Assembly: GCF_905475345.1 (NCBI RefSeq)
Contig: NC_066590.1
Coordinates: 5,966,001-6,030,000 of the forward strand
Length of the DNA stretch: 64,000 bases
Direction: 5' to 3'
Source of the DNA: Vespula vulgaris
Taxonomy: Eukaryota > Arthropoda > Insecta > Hymenoptera > Vespidae
Part shown: positions 51,170 to 64,000 of the stretch, piece by piece
Position numbering within the stretch: the stretch's first letter is position 1
Layout: the number at the start of each line of letters is the position of its first letter
Made by a program: the position numbers and the translations under genes
Notes under the pieces: generated by a model
Databases searched by the model: none
Told to the model about the DNA's origin: nothing
What the model saw: only the letters and a program-made list of their open reading frames with translations

Positions 51170-54100
51170 AATTAAATTGAACTAACAGTCTATCTCATAA
51201 AAAAACACGTGATATTATCTTTCCTATAGCATCAACTTGTGAAATAATACAATACTGATTTTATTTTTATTCATTTTTAGTTATTATATTCTAAATAAAT
51301 ATTTGTGAGAATTGACAATGAAGAATCGATACAATGTATTATTTAATTAGTAAGGAACACGGTTTAGTTCTTACCACAAAATATGACGATTGATAATTTA
51401 CTTGAGTTTAAATACTCATGGCTGCGCCATCTCACGAATTTTAATTGAATTAGTAATAAAATAAATAATGATATTAAAACTCGTAAGATGGCGCAGTCAT
51501 GAAAATCTGAACCAAGTATATTGTTTATCGTCACATTTTATAGTAAGAACAAATCCACTTTTCTTACCAATTAAATAATACATTGTATCGATCCTTCTTT
51601 GGCAATCCTCACAAGTACTAATTTAGGATATTCTAACAGAAAATGAATAACAGTAACATAAGTATTGTATCATTACTCCGCAGGATGGCAGCACAGGACA
51701 GCTTATATCAACTTTCCCTAGTGTAGTAATATACTAGTTCCTTTAACATTCGACAGATGGCAGAGCTATGAAATCCTAAATCCAAGTAATAGGCAATCGT
51801 CTATTTTTATAATAAAAACAAATTCATTTTCCTTGCCAATTGAATAATACATTGTATGGATCCTTCTTGATCAATCCTCACAAGTATTTCTGTGGAATAT
51901 TCTAACAGAGAATGAATAACAGTAACATTAAGTATTGTATTATTATTCCGCAGGATGGCAGCACAGGATAGCTTATATCACCTTTCCCTAGTGTAGTAAT
52001 ATACTAGTTTCTTTAACATTCGACAGATGGCAGAACTATGAAATCCTAAATCCAAGTAATAGGCAATCGTCTATTTTTATAATAAAAACAAATCCATTTT
52101 CCTTGCCAATTGAATAATACATTGTATGGATCCTTCTTTGGCAATCCTCACAAGTACTAATTTAGGATATTCTAACAGAAAATGAATAACAGTAACATAA
52201 GTATTGTATTATTATTCCGCAAGATGGCAGCACAGGATAGCTTATATCACCTTTCCGTAGTGTAGTAATATACTAGTTCCTTTAACATTCGACAGATGGC
52301 AGAACTATGAAATCCTAAATCCAAGTAATAGGCAATCGTCTATTTTTATAATAAAAACAAATCCATTTTCCTTGCCAATTGAATAATACATTGTATGGAT
52401 CCTTCTTGATCAATCCTCACAAGTATTTCTGTGGAATATTCTATCAGAGAATGAATAATAGTAACATTAAGTATTGTATTATTATTCCGCAAGATGGCAG
52501 CACAGGACAGCTTATATCACCTTTCCCTAGTGTAGTAATATACTAATTTCTTTAACATTCGACAGATGGCAGAACTATGAAATCCTAAATCCAAGTAATA
52601 GGCAATCGTCTATTTTTATAATAAAAACAAATCCATTTTCCTTGCCAATTGAATAATACATTGTATGGATCCTTTTTGATCAATCCTCACAAGTATTTCT
52701 GTGGAATATTCTAACAGAGAATGAATAACAGTGACATTAAGTATTGTATTATTCTTCCGCAAGATGGCAGCACAGGACAGCTTATATGACCTTTTCCTAG
52801 TGTAGTAATATACTAGTTCGTTTAAACTTCGAGAGATGGCGCAGCTATGAAATCTTAAATCCAAGTAAATTGTCAATCGTCTATTTTTATAATAAAAACA
52901 AATCCATTTTCCTTGCCAATTGAATAATACATTTTATGGATCCTTCTTCATCAATCCTCACAAGTATTTCTGTGGAATATTCTAACACAGAATGAATAAT
53001 AGTAACAATAAGTATTGTATTATTATTCCGCAAGATGGCAGCACAGGATAGCTTAAATCACCTTTCCCTAGTGTAGTAATATACTAGTTCGTTTAAACTT
53101 CGACAGGTGGCAGAGCTTGAAATCCTAAATCCAAGTAAATTTTATAATAAGAACCAGTCCATTTTCTTTATTAATCGAGTATCTATCATTCTTTGTCATT
53201 CCTCACAAGTATTTATTTGAAATATGATAGCAGCTCTAATGAATGAAAGTACAATCATATTATATTCAAATATAATAATATACTAATATATTCATATTAT
53301 ATTTATTAATTTACAAGATGATACACAGAATAGCTTATATCATATTTACTATATGTAATAGAGGGTTCTTACTATAATCTATGTTCTTACTGTAAACTAT
53401 GATCATCGCCTATTACTTGGATTTAGGATTTCATAGTTCTGCCATCTGTCGAATGTTAAAGGAACTAGTATATTACTACACTACGGAAAGGTGATATAAG
53501 CTCTCCTGTGCTGCCATCTTGCGGAATAATAATACAATACTTATTGTTACTATTATTCATTCTCTGTTAGAATATTCCACAGAAATACTTGTGCGGATTG
53601 ATCAAGAAGGATCCATACAATGTATTATTCAATTGGCAAGGAAAATGGATTTGTTTTTATTATAAAAATAAACGATTGCCTATTACTTGGATTTAGGATT
53701 TCATAGTTCTGCCATCTGTCAAATGTTAAAGGAACTAGTATATTACTACACTAGGGAAAGGTGATATAAGCTGTCCTGTGCTGCCATCTTGCGCAATAAT
53801 AATACAATACTTAATGTTACTGTTATTCATTCTCTGTTAGAATATTCTACATAAATACTTGTGAGGATTGATTAAGAAGGATCCATACAATGTATTATTC
53901 AATTGGTAAGGAAAATGGATTTGTTTATATTATAAAAATAGACGATTGACAATTTACTTGGATTCAAGATTTCATAGCTGCGCCATCTCTCGAAGTTTAA
54001 ACGAACTAGTATATTACTACACTAGGAAAAGGTGATATAAGCTGTCCTGTGCTGCCCTCTTGCGGAATAATAATACAATACTTAATGTTACTGTTATTCA

Positions 54101-54520
54101 TTCTCTGTTAGAATATTCTACATAAATACTCGTGAGGATTGCCAAAGAAGGATTGTTGCAATGTATTATTTAATTAATAAGGAAAACAGATTAGTTCTTA
54201 ATACAAAATAAGACGTTTCTCTATTTTCTTCGATTTAGAATTTCATGACCGCTCTATCTTATGAATTTTAATCGAACTAGCACAGTACTACATAGGATAA
54301 ACTTGATATTAGCTTCCCTGTATTGTCAACTTGGGAAATAATAATGTAATACTGATTCTACCTTTCTTCATTTTCAGTTATAATATTGTAAATAAATACT
54401 TTTAAGGATGTACAAAGAAGAATCGATACAATGTATTATTAAACTGATATGGATAATGGGTTGGTTCTTACTATAAAATATGTCGATCGACTATTTTCTT
54501 CCATTTTCTTAAACGTTGGC
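51170..54520. repeat. Inverted array of a 270-bp satellite-like repeat
   Basis: A unit of about 270 bp recurs with the core (C/A)AAGATGGCAGCACAGGA. Direct copies have this core at 51681, 51951, 52220, 52490, 52760 and 53031 (spacing 269-271). Reverse-orientation copies have it at 53512, 53782 and 54053 (spacing 270-271). A degraded direct copy occupies about 53170-53360. Diverged reverse copies lie at both outer edges, about 51180-51455 and 54160-54520. The orientation order is therefore reverse, then direct (six to seven), then reverse (four). Each unit also has a second internal AGATGGCAG. Inner copies are nearly identical while edge copies are degraded. No conserved ORF runs through the units. 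It may be a local satellite or the arms of a foldback-type element. Confidence 0.9.
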
Positions 54521-54887
54521 AGCCTTGTATATGACTTATAACGAACACGTTTGAATTTGTGTTTATGGTTTTATGTGTGTTTTTAATTTGAAAGAATATA
54601 TCATTTTTCTTTGATATAATTTTACCACAACATTTTGCCTTTATTATATAAATTGGAGCATGGCAAGTGAATTAAATTTAAATAATAAGAATACAGCGTT
54701 TTTTTCCATATCATGCTTTTATTTCAGTGAATTCGCTTCATTGTTTTATAATGTTGACCTTTTTCGAGATTAAATAAATTTTTTAATACATAAAAACCAT
54801 CTGTAAATACATACTCAAAGAAATATGTTTACGTAATTATAATATAGAAATAAAAACACGTGTAGTAGACAAAGTAATAAGAAAAAT
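54521..54887. other. Upstream flank of the GCNA-like gene
   Basis: AT-rich sequence between the repeat array and the start codon; expected to hold the promoter and 5' UTR. A CACGTG hexamer occurs at about 54857-54862. No other element is obvious. Confidence 0.4.
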
Positions 54888-57800
54888 ATGAGTGATTTTA
54901 TTGAAGACTCTTTTTCACTTTCTGTTGATAAACAGAAATATAGAAAAGGTATGTAAAATGAAATTATATTATGTATTGTAAGTCATAGTGATTATTTTAT
55001 ATATCCCAGGTTATCAGATTTTACCTAAAGTATCTAATAGAATTGATAAAACTACTAAAGATATTTTAAAAGTGCCAATCATTGGATCCCAAGACTTTTC
55101 TTTAAAACTTTCTGATGATTCTGTCATAGAAGATACTCAAGATATTCTTCCTGATAATAGTGAAGTAAATACAAACAAAGATGATATTATTGTCATTAGC
55201 GATTCAAGCATTGATTGCAGTTTAGATTATTTTAATAAAAAAAAGATTACAACCCCTATAATACCAAAAAACACTTATAAAAGTGTGATAAGATCAAAAA
55301 ATTATGCTTTAGAAATATCGGATGATTCAAGTGAAGACGAAAATTTTTATGAAAAATGGAAAAATGTATCAATGAGAAATAAACATTATGATAAATTTTC
55401 TAATTGTATTGATAAAGTTACTTCACAAGATAAGAATTCATTTTATACTTCAGATGATAGTTCTAAGAACAGTAATACATCAAGTTCTGAACACAATAAA
55501 AATACTGATGTATCTAAAAATAGATATATTAGTTCAACATTAATAAATGTACAACATAATAATGAAAAATCGAACAGACAAATACAAGATACATCGGAAA
55601 AGGAAGAAAATATACATACTCCTGTTTCGAATTTAAATTTATTAAATAAATTGACTAATTATAATATTAATAGTAGTAATAGTAATACTAATAATTCTAA
55701 AAAATCAAAAACATGTATACAATTGACAAAAGGTGATCTAAATAAAATCTTAACAAATATACAGTCGACAAAAGCTATTTATGAATCTCCAAAACTACAA
55801 AAAGTCAATAATGTTGTAATTGATGAAACTTTAGATGATGAAATACATCCAGCTTTATTAAGTAATGATAATTTAATAAAAAAAGTTGATAAGCCACCTG
55901 CTACGATCATAGATGAAATCCCTCCAAATTCTGATATTATTAAGAATCAATGTACTGAAATAAATATAGTAACTTCATCTAAAATATATGACCAGTCTGT
56001 TGACACACCTATAGATAATCAAATAAAAGGCCTATCTGAAAGAAAAAAAAAAGAAATTTCAGATTGGCTTATGTTGAGTTCACCACGATCTTGTAGTGAT
56101 AGTTCATTCAGCAATGTACCTGCAAGCAGTAAAAATGATATAAGTTCTGGAAACAGTAGTTTAGAAAGATTGGAGATGGATTATGAAACTCCAAATAATA
56201 GAGGAAAAATGAGATTTAAAACCAATGAAAACAATGTTATTATATCAGACACAAAAAGAACTAATCCTACGGTATCAAAGCCAAAAACACCACATAAATT
56301 TTTACACAAACCTAATGACAATATTCCTAAATCTTCAAACATTCTACAAAAAAAGAAACCTACTGATCAATGTAAAAATGTAGATACAAAGCAATCTAAT
56401 AATATGAATGTTATGGAATGTACAGATATATTAGATAAGTTATATGGTAATGTATGGAGAGATAAAGCAGGTGCATTGCTTTCAACTCCAATAGAAAAAC
56501 AACAAATTCTTATGAAGAAAGATAGAGCTGTACAAACAGAAAGGTAAGTTTTTTAATAAAACAAGAAATAACTGATAATATTAAGAAACATCATTTTTAT
56601 TGTTACAGAAAAGCTACAAGAAATGAACATTATTTAATAAAAGCAGAAGATAAACAGAATAAATTTAATACAGATAAGAAAGTAAGATTAATAAATAAAA
56701 AACAAACTAAATATACTACGCAAAAAGATAGTTTCATTAATGATACTTCCTCTGAGAATGAATCAGAAAGTTTGTATTATACTGCTCTAACAAATCCACA
56801 TGCATCAAATATTGTATCTGATAAACTTAATACTGTATCATCTTCTATTCAAAGGTATAATATGTTTTTATATACTTTTTATGAATTTCATGCAACAATA
56901 TGAAGTACAATTTCCAAATTTTTTTTATAGAGCTATTCAAATATGTGATTCTGATGAAGAAGATGAATATAATACTAATTGTCAACCTGCAGTACAGAAA
57001 GTATTAGATAGGAAAAGATTATCATTTAGCAATGAAGAAAATAGTTCTGATACAAGTGAATTTGATCCAGGTGATGATATTACTCAAAAACGTGTATATA
57101 AAAAAGGTATTAAAATGACATATTTGTAAACATGATATTGTAAAAGCATTTAACAAATTTTTCAATGGTTTTAAAGTCTCCTAATTTTTAATTAAACATA
57201 AAATAAATTTTCAGATAAATATAGAACAAAAAAGAATTCAAGAACAACAACAACAACAACAACAAATAGAAACCTTCTTTCATCCATAGAAAGCAAGAGA
57301 AAGGAAACATATAAAAGTTTCTTAGCTTCTTTATCTGATTCAATACCTCTAATTAGTGCTCATCCAAATGCAAAAAAATATAGGCTCTCATATAAAAATA
57401 ATAAAGAAGAGCTTTGCAAATATTTATACAAATTATATAATGAAAATATTTTTGATAAAAAGTTACCAGAGGATATGACAATAGAATGGAATATTCGTAT
57501 GAGAGGAACAGCTGGATATTGTTATAATAAAAAATCTGTGAAACCTCTTGGAGGCATTCTCAGATCTTCAAGAATAGTACTATCAACTAAAGTATGCTTT
57601 AAATATATTGTAACTTCACATGCATAAACATTTTTCATTAATTCTAGTAAGTAATTCATTCGAATTTTATACAGGTTTTAGATACACCTGATAGATTAAG
57701 AGATACCTTAATTCATGAAATGTGCCATGCTGCTGCTTGGCTAATAAATGACGTGTCAGATGGTCATGGACCTTTCTGGACAGCATGGTAAGCATTAGAA

Positions 57801-58370
57801 TAAATTGTTTTCTATACATGTTATTTATTTTATTATAATTTATATAGGGCTAATAAGGCCTTGAGAGCATTTCCTGAACTTCCTCCCATTCGTCGTTGCC
57901 ATGATTATAAAATTAAAACAAAATTCACATATAGATGTATCGAATGTGGATACAGGTAAAAATATTAATAATATTGTTGCATGATTTATTGTTTACCTCT
58001 TTTTCTATTAATTATTAATTAGTTATTAATAAGTAATCTGATTAATTATTATGCTATTACAATTAATTTTAGTATTGGACGACATTCAAAGTCTTTAGAT
58101 ATTGAAAAGAAACGATGTGGCCATTGTTATGGTAAATTTGAGTTACTTATCAACAGAACAACGAAATCTGGTAGAGTTCAAATGCAAACGCCAAAAAGAG
58201 AACCATCTGCATTTGCACTTTATGTAAAAGAAAATTATAATTCTGTGAAAAAGGACAAGAACTTAAAACATGCAGAGGTGATGAAACTTTTAGGGCAACA
58301 GTTTTCAGCAATTAAAATAGCAAAGAAAGATGATAATAATGTTGATAATAACAAAGATTCATCCGATTGA
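54888..58370 (+). CDS. GCNA: GCNA-type protein: disordered acidic region, SprT protease, zinc ribbon, HMG-like tail
   Basis: Eight exons (54888-54948, 55010-56543, 56609-56854, 56931-57106, 57215-57591, 57675-57787, 57848-57955, 58073-58370) join in phase to 970 aa. Residues 1 to about 690 are Ser/Asn/Asp/Lys-rich and disordered, with hydrophobic-acidic patches such as DIIVISDSSID (near 80) and ALEISDDSSEDE (near 120) that look like SUMO-interacting motifs. A SprT metalloprotease domain follows (about 735-870): LIHEMCHAAAWLIND carries HExxH and DGHGPFWTAW a further zinc-ligand His. A zinc ribbon follows with RCIECGY and RCGHCYGKF. The C-terminal 65 residues (TPKREPSAFALYVKENYNSV onward) resemble an HMG box. 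This order is characteristic of GCNA/ACRC, a germline nuclear protein that processes DNA-protein crosslinks. Zinc and catalytic residues are intact. Spartan is less likely because of the long N-terminus and HMG tail. Confidence 0.9.
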
Positions 58371-59195
58371 ATGTATATTCTTTCTGTAGAAAATCTTATG
58401 TGAAATTATGTATATCATAATCACGTATCTAATCTTACTATTGCAGGCACGACAATGTGAGATATGTTAAGTTATATATACAAAAATGAACTAGATCATA
58501 GTACATAAAGACACATGTTTTTTACATAAGAATTAAAACGCAATCATTGTTTATAAACTTATAAGAAAATATCATAATAAAGAATACGTAAGATTGTTAT
58601 ATTATAAAAAGAAAATATATATTAAGGTCCTTTATTGCAAATTTTATTTATCTAAACATTTAAGATATATTTTATCACCAATGACGATATAAAGCAAATG
58701 TTTCATTTGAACCAATCAAAAATTTATAAAATCTTACGATTCATGCATATCCGCATTAAAATGCATTAAAGTACTTGCAAGCATAATGGACCAATTATTT
58801 TCGTTATCAAATCGTTGTCAAGTAAAATTATTTATAATTAATCTTTTATAATTAATTATTTTATTATATCGTTGATATATTACTTATTAAAAAAGTATAG
58901 GGAAAAAACGATATAAATAAAGCGAAAAAAAAGAATAAGGATATTTAAAATAAGTGGGGGTGGCGCCATGGTCGCATTAATATGGTAATGCGCGCGCATA
59001 CGATAGTGGCGGCGACGGCGGCAATAATAGGAGCAGCGGCGTCAGCAGCGCACTCTAAAAACAGTCGTGCCGAAGATGGCGACGTGCGAGTGGCGGTGTC
59101 GGTGTAGTGTTTAAGAAGAGAAAGGGACCATGTTGTCGCCGCGGCCAACGCAGTGTTTCCCGTGATTCGCAATCGAGCTCGGTGCAAATGTAGGA
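58371..59195. other. Intergenic region with the ubinuclein promoter
   Basis: The left half is AT-rich GCNA 3' flank. From about 58955 the sequence turns GC-rich and CpG-rich with many CGGCGGC-like runs, as for a TATA-less housekeeping promoter and 5' UTR. AAGATGGCGAC at about 59074 resembles a YY1/Pho site. No coding frame of substance was found. Confidence 0.55.
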
Positions 59196-60233
59196 ATGTC
59201 AGAGGTTAAACGGGTACCCCTGCAAACCCTGGAGTTTCCGGAGTCCCTGGGCCACGCCGCGAAGAAGGAGAAAAAGGGTGAGAAGGGCAAACAGCTTGCG
59301 CCCTCCTTCCGTTTTACGCTCACTCTGCCAGAGTCGAACGAGAAGGCATGCCCCGAGTTCAACTACGCGCAGCTTCTCAAAGCAGCCGAGGTCAGTCCAT
59401 CTTCCTTTTCTCTTTATCTTTTTTCGTAAAACGTCTAACGAGGAAAAACAGAGACCGAGATCCAAATAAGAGAAATGTTCTCGACCGCGTGCCTCGATAA
59501 GGGCACGACTTACCGGCCGCACTTCTCTGTCTCTTTCTCTGTCTCTCTTTACGACTTTGAGAAGAAAGTGCAAAAATACTAATGGTTTCGCGTCGTCGAG
59601 GGCGACGCACGACGATGCCAGATGCATATCGACATGCAACGCTCTCGAAACACGACTGTCACGCGTCCTTGTTGCCTCGTGAGATCTCTACCGTACACCG
59701 TTCTCTCTCTCTCGATTCCTCGTGACGTTTCCTCCTTTGGTCAGTATCCTGTCTCTCAACTACGAGAAAAGAGAGAACTGATCGATTCTCCTCCGACATT
59801 TCGTAGGAACTTTTCTAGATTTTACTGTGACCTATTCTAGCGATTGTTTATCGAAGAAAAAGAAAATAACGGTTAGATCTTAAACATCAACCGTACATTT
59901 AACATTATTTCTAACGCAAACAGAAATCAGAATATACGATTCTTCCTTAACTCGACATCACTACGAAATCATCCATTTTAGTTACTAACTTAGGAGGCAA
60001 GGCGAATACATCGTTTCGAGCCGACATTGCAATTCCTTTTTATAATACTTTCTATCGACACGACCATTAGAAAATATCGCGTACGCCACGTATTTATCTC
60101 TAATGTTACATACATGTAACATTTCTCGATAAACGCCATGCTTCTCGTTATCTACTATGAAAATCGCCTTTCTTTTTCGAATTATATCGCATAATACTCC
60201 TAGACAACCGTGTCCCCCTCCTCTTTGCCCATG

Positions 60234-60282
<49 letters not shown>

Positions 60283-60790
60283 TACACACAACATATATAC
60301 ACATGTCGAATCACAGACATATTCATACACACACACAACACTCTCTCTTTCTTTTTCTACTGCGCTGCGCTGGAAACTCGTGATCGTCGACACGTATCGA
60401 GAGCGCACGTATAGGAACATGGCTTGACCTCTCCAGACATATGTCATGCTTTCGTGCATAGCTTTTCGGCTTTCGCAACCCCTTCTCTAATCTTTCTATT
60501 CATTTTTTTCTATCGCCCTTCACCCCTTCACATCGAATTCTTCGTAGACGTATACGTGTACGCTGTCGCGGGTGGACGCGCGCGTGCTCACCCGTCCGCT
60601 CGCGCGCACACACACGCACACCAACCAACCAATTTCTCGTCTCGAAAAGACGACAAATTCTTTCTTCCTCGAAATATTGCCACGAATGAGTATTGTCGTT
60701 TCCGTTATGAATTTACACGAGAATGTGCGCACGAGATTGACGTATAAATACATATGTTTTACGATAATTTGTTTCTCTCTCCCTACCTCT

Positions 60791-60851
<61 letters not shown>

Positions 60852-61114
60852 CTCTCTTCCTCTCTCTTTTCCCTTTCTTCTTTCTCTTTCTCTTTTCATA
60901 CGTGTCGTCGTTGCACGAGACAATATATGTGGCAGCTCCTCCTGTCATGCATGTATATGTTTGATCGAACGATGCTCTCTGTGTTCTTCGCGACGTTTTC
61001 TTTTTTCTTTTTTCTTTTTTTTTTTTTTAAGAGTTTTTAAAAAGCTAATAAAGACTTCGTGTGTTCTCCATTATACGCCGAATAGGCAGGTTTATCTTCC
61101 TCTCTATATATATA

Positions 61115-61145
<31 letters not shown>

Positions 61146-64000
61146 CTTTCTCTCTTCCATCCTTTCATTTTATTTGCAACAACAATCAAATAAGCTTTAG
61201 TAACGGTATCTAATGATTCATGCATGTTACGGTCATAATTCCATAAGAAAATGAAGACCGTGAGTCTTACCAAGCTACTATCACGATATACCATAGATTT
61301 TTTCTTTCTTTCTTTTTTTTTTTTCAAATACAAGGCTAATCGCGATGGTGGGGATGAATTACATTCCCCGCTTTTACCTCTCTTTCCCGCCACGTCGGTC
61401 GATCATTCTTTCAACGTTGCATCTGTATACCATAGTGTATAAAAGTCCCACAGCGTATACTTATAATCGAGAGGAGAGGAGAGGAGAAAGAGAAAGAGAG
61501 AGAGTAGTCTTTTGTCGTTGATAGTTATCGATTCACCACCGCATAGTGGTTAGTATCCTTTCGCAAGCTGCCCTACGGATCTTGCTCGTCTTCTCTCTTT
61601 CTCTCTCTTTCTCTTTCTCCCTTTTCTCTTCTCTCCTCTATTTTTTGCTTTCGCGCCTTCTTCACCAAGCTCTTCACCACGCAACATGGATTTTTGAAAT
61701 TCCTGATGTTCCTATAGGCCATTTACCCTATCTTTTCTTGAGCAACCAATAATATTGTATTTCGCGAAAGAAAAGTGAAATACTTTCCTTTTTTTTCTTT
61801 TTCTTTTTCTTTTTGTTCGTTGTTTTTTTCTTCCATACGCACTCTTCGTAATTCTTGGAAAATCTGCATAGAGAGAAAAGCATTGTATTATTTCGAAATA
61901 CACGATGCGTTTTTAATACGGATTTTTAATACCAGCGATAAAGTGCAACAGAAGCAAAAAATCTAAAAAGGGAAAGGATAAAGTAGTATGCATTGTCTCT
62001 TCTCTTTTTTTTATTTTTTTTTTATTGTTACTCCATATATATTTTCCACCATGTTATTGTTAAATTTGTCTATTCTTTTCTTTTGTTACTGTCACGTTGG
62101 GTTTTTAACCTGTTGATAATAATATTATCGCTGAAACGGTCACTCGATGTAGCGTCCCCGTATTAGGAGAGCAGAATGAAAAAGGAGGTGGCACGTTTCG
62201 CATAGAGCAGAGAACCACTGTATCGTAGCTCGCGTTTCACCTGTAACGTGTTCTCCTGGTATTGCAGAACGTTTCTCGCATCGTTTCAAAGTTTTATCTT
62301 ATCGTTTTCTTCCTTCCTTCCTTTCTTTCTTCCTTCCTTGACCGTGTGAAATATTTTTGAAGACGGTGTTGTCTAATGCGTATAACATAAGTTTCGTCCT
62401 TTTATCTTATCGCTTTTGCCGATAATAATCCTGCGATATGAATTATTGTTTTAATTATTATATTTTGTGTTAGGAATTAATATTGGATTAATATTTGAAG
62501 TACTACGGATATATATGTTTATACATGGATACATACATGAATATATGTATGTATGTATGTATGTATGATTTATGCATGTATATATGTGTATATATAGATG
62601 CTATCGTGTCCTACTTGCTCACAGTGCTGTGATAATTTTAATGAGAAATATTTAACGTGAAATATCGATCGATTTTTATTTATGTTCACACAGAAAAAGC
62701 GCAGAAAAGAACAAAAAAGAGGAGATGAGAATGCGACGAATGGGCTGGATCCCTTCGACGAGGATGACGAAGATAAACTTAAAGATATGGCGAGGAGATT
62801 CGAGGCTAAATATGTATGTATATAAAGAAGTTCGCTAGAGAGATTGTGTGAATGAAAAAAATTAACGATTAAAATATTGAATTATGTTAATATTTCATGT
62901 TGTTTTAGGGTACGGCTACTTTGGGGAAAAAAAGACATAAATATGATGATTATGTGGATTTGGGCGCGGGATACGATGAGAACGATTCCTTCATTGACAA
63001 TACGGATGCTGTGAGTGATATATTTTGTATCATTTATTTTTCATTCGAAATTTGCTTATTTAATTTGTTTTTTTTTTATTTTATTTTTTTTTTGTTTTTG
63101 TCTTCCATTCTATTCATCGTTAATCGTTTTCCAGTACGATGAGATTGTGCCAGAAGAGATGACCACAGCTCATGGGGGTTTCTACATAAATTGTGGAGCC
63201 CTTGAATTTAAAGCTGCTGAAAGGCATTCCTTAGTTCACAATAACAACAATAATAAAAGTAACAATGATGAAGATGAAAGTAGCGATAGCAGCGAAGAAG
63301 AAACAGAAGACGTGGATAGTCCAAAGAGGGCAGATAAAAGAAATCTTAGTTCGTCGGAAGATGATGAAGTGGAAGACATGTCAGATCAACCGAGAAAAGT
63401 AATTTAAATATTTGATGTGCTGTATATTTCTTATTCATTGAATTTTTTTTATTACGATTATTTTCATCCATGAAGAAGCAGAAAGTCGATGAAAATGGAG
63501 ATAAAAAATCCAACCACGAAAATGTAATTAAGAAGAAGAAAAAGAAGCCGCAAAATCATCAGTCTCAAGATCAACGTTCGAATTGTCAACAGGATGCGGA
63601 AAGGCGGAAAGAAAAAGGAGAAACGACAGATGCTGAGGGTGGTACAGGTATTAAATAGACGCGTGTTAAATACATATTTATTCTGTTTTATAACATATGT
63701 TAGAATTTAAATTTGAATCGCGTTTTCCCTTTCGTTAAAGCGTCGGAAGATCAAGAGGAAAAGAAAAAGCCTGAAAAAGACTTGCAAAAGAATAGAACTA
63801 CGACTGAGAAAAAATTTGATATTAAAAAATTTGAAAAGAAATCATCCACCAGTAGTAATGGCTGTGATGCAAAGAAAATAGATTTAAAGAAACTTTCTGG
63901 TAAAGACAGTAATATCGACGATGCTATAGAAAGCGTTGTTAATGCAGCTAGAGTCGAAGACGAGTCGAGCCGAGACACTACAGATTCTGGAAAATCTCGA
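59196..64000 (+). CDS. yem: Ubinuclein / yemanuclein (HIRA complex subunit), 5' part, cut by window end
   Basis: Ubinuclein works with HIRA and CABIN1 in replication-independent deposition of histone H3.3 in the nucleus. Exons found: 59196-59390, 62694-62813, 62909-63010, 63135-63398, about 63482-63647, and 63741 running past the end. Exons 1-4 join in phase 0. The N-terminus has an FRFTLTLPES strand after a Lys-rich linker. The conserved HUN domain follows at about residues 80-170: NGLDPFDEDDEDKLKDMARR, DYVDLGAGYDENDSFIDNTD, YDEIVPEEM and GGFYINCGALEFK. This region binds the HIRA WD repeats and H3-H4 in known members. Downstream it is Asn-, Ser/Glu- and Lys-rich and disordered. The start of exon 5 is ambiguous between three AGs in the same frame (63476, 63479, 63482). 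The middle and C-terminal domains lie beyond the window. Identification by the HUN block is strong. Confidence 0.9.
60239..60279. repeat. (CT)n microsatellite
   Basis: Perfect CT dinucleotide run of about 41 bp in the first intron of ubinuclein, directly followed by a short CA-rich stretch. Confidence 0.95.
60796..60846. repeat. (CT)n microsatellite
   Basis: Perfect CT run of about 50 bp within a longer pyrimidine tract (about 60770-60900) in the first intron of ubinuclein. Confidence 0.95.
62545..62567. repeat. (GTAT)n microsatellite
   Basis: Short tetranucleotide repeat ATGTATGTATGTATGT in the first intron of ubinuclein, about 130 bp before exon 2. Confidence 0.85.

Larger units (their letters stand above)
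59391..62693 (+). other. Long first intron of ubinuclein, rich in simple repeats
   Basis: The intron starts GAG|GTCAGT and ends CACACAG. It holds uninterrupted CT runs at 60239-60279 and 60796-60846, further CT/TTTC tracts near 61590-61650 and 61780-61815, a TA run at 61127-61144 and a GTAT tetranucleotide run near 62545-62567. Long apparent reading frames on both strands here are translations of those tracts. No embedded gene was recognised. Confidence 0.75.

Overview
The window is nuclear DNA from an insect. It has AT-rich intergenic DNA, short GT-AG introns, long GA/CT and TA microsatellites, and CpG that does not look depleted. Hymenoptera (bee, ant or wasp) is the best guess from this composition, but it is an inference; no taxon-specific marker was found. 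No rRNA, tRNA, CRISPR or prokaryotic features were seen. All exon boundaries below were built by hand from splice consensus and reading-phase continuity, not from transcripts.

Region by region. 1-4764 is probably an intron of a minus-strand gene whose signal-peptide exon lies at 4765-4908; it holds GA tracts, a short hAT-type element and a cluster of CACGTG boxes. 5945-8033 (-) is an 8-exon ferrochelatase, head-to-head with an eEF1A lysine methyltransferase (METTL10/EEF1AKMT2 type, 8347-9435 +). 10787-22931 is a group of predicted secreted or membrane genes: a small Cys-rich protein with a hydrophobic tail (-), an acidic single-pass membrane protein of 769 aa (-), and a protein with about 12 EB-type cysteine modules (+). 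In both cysteine-rich genes nearly every intron is phase 1. 23.9-32.3 kb has no convincing coding gene; it holds microsatellites, small duplications, CCAAT promoter-like elements and possible non-coding exons.

32366-36082 (+) is mitochondrial DNA polymerase gamma in one uninterrupted exon, followed 174 bp later by EIF1AD (36257-36827 +). Two tandem GPCR genes of the pyrokinin/PBAN/neuromedin-U receptor family (38277-41364 and 45124-49635, +) share an identical intron plan and bracket a small membrane protein (42726-43630 +). From about 51.1 to 54.5 kb lies an array of a 270-bp repeat whose orientation flips twice, giving a large inverted repeat. 54888-58370 (+) encodes a GCNA-type protein (acidic disordered region, SprT protease, zinc ribbon, HMG-like tail). 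59196 to the window end (+) is the 5' part of ubinuclein/yemanuclein, a subunit of the HIRA H3.3 chaperone complex, with a 3.3-kb microsatellite-rich first intron.

Functionally the window mixes mitochondrial housekeeping (haem synthesis, mtDNA replication), translation-linked factors, neuropeptide reception and genome or chromatin maintenance. The least explained parts are the EB-module group, the acidic membrane protein and the inverted 270-bp array.
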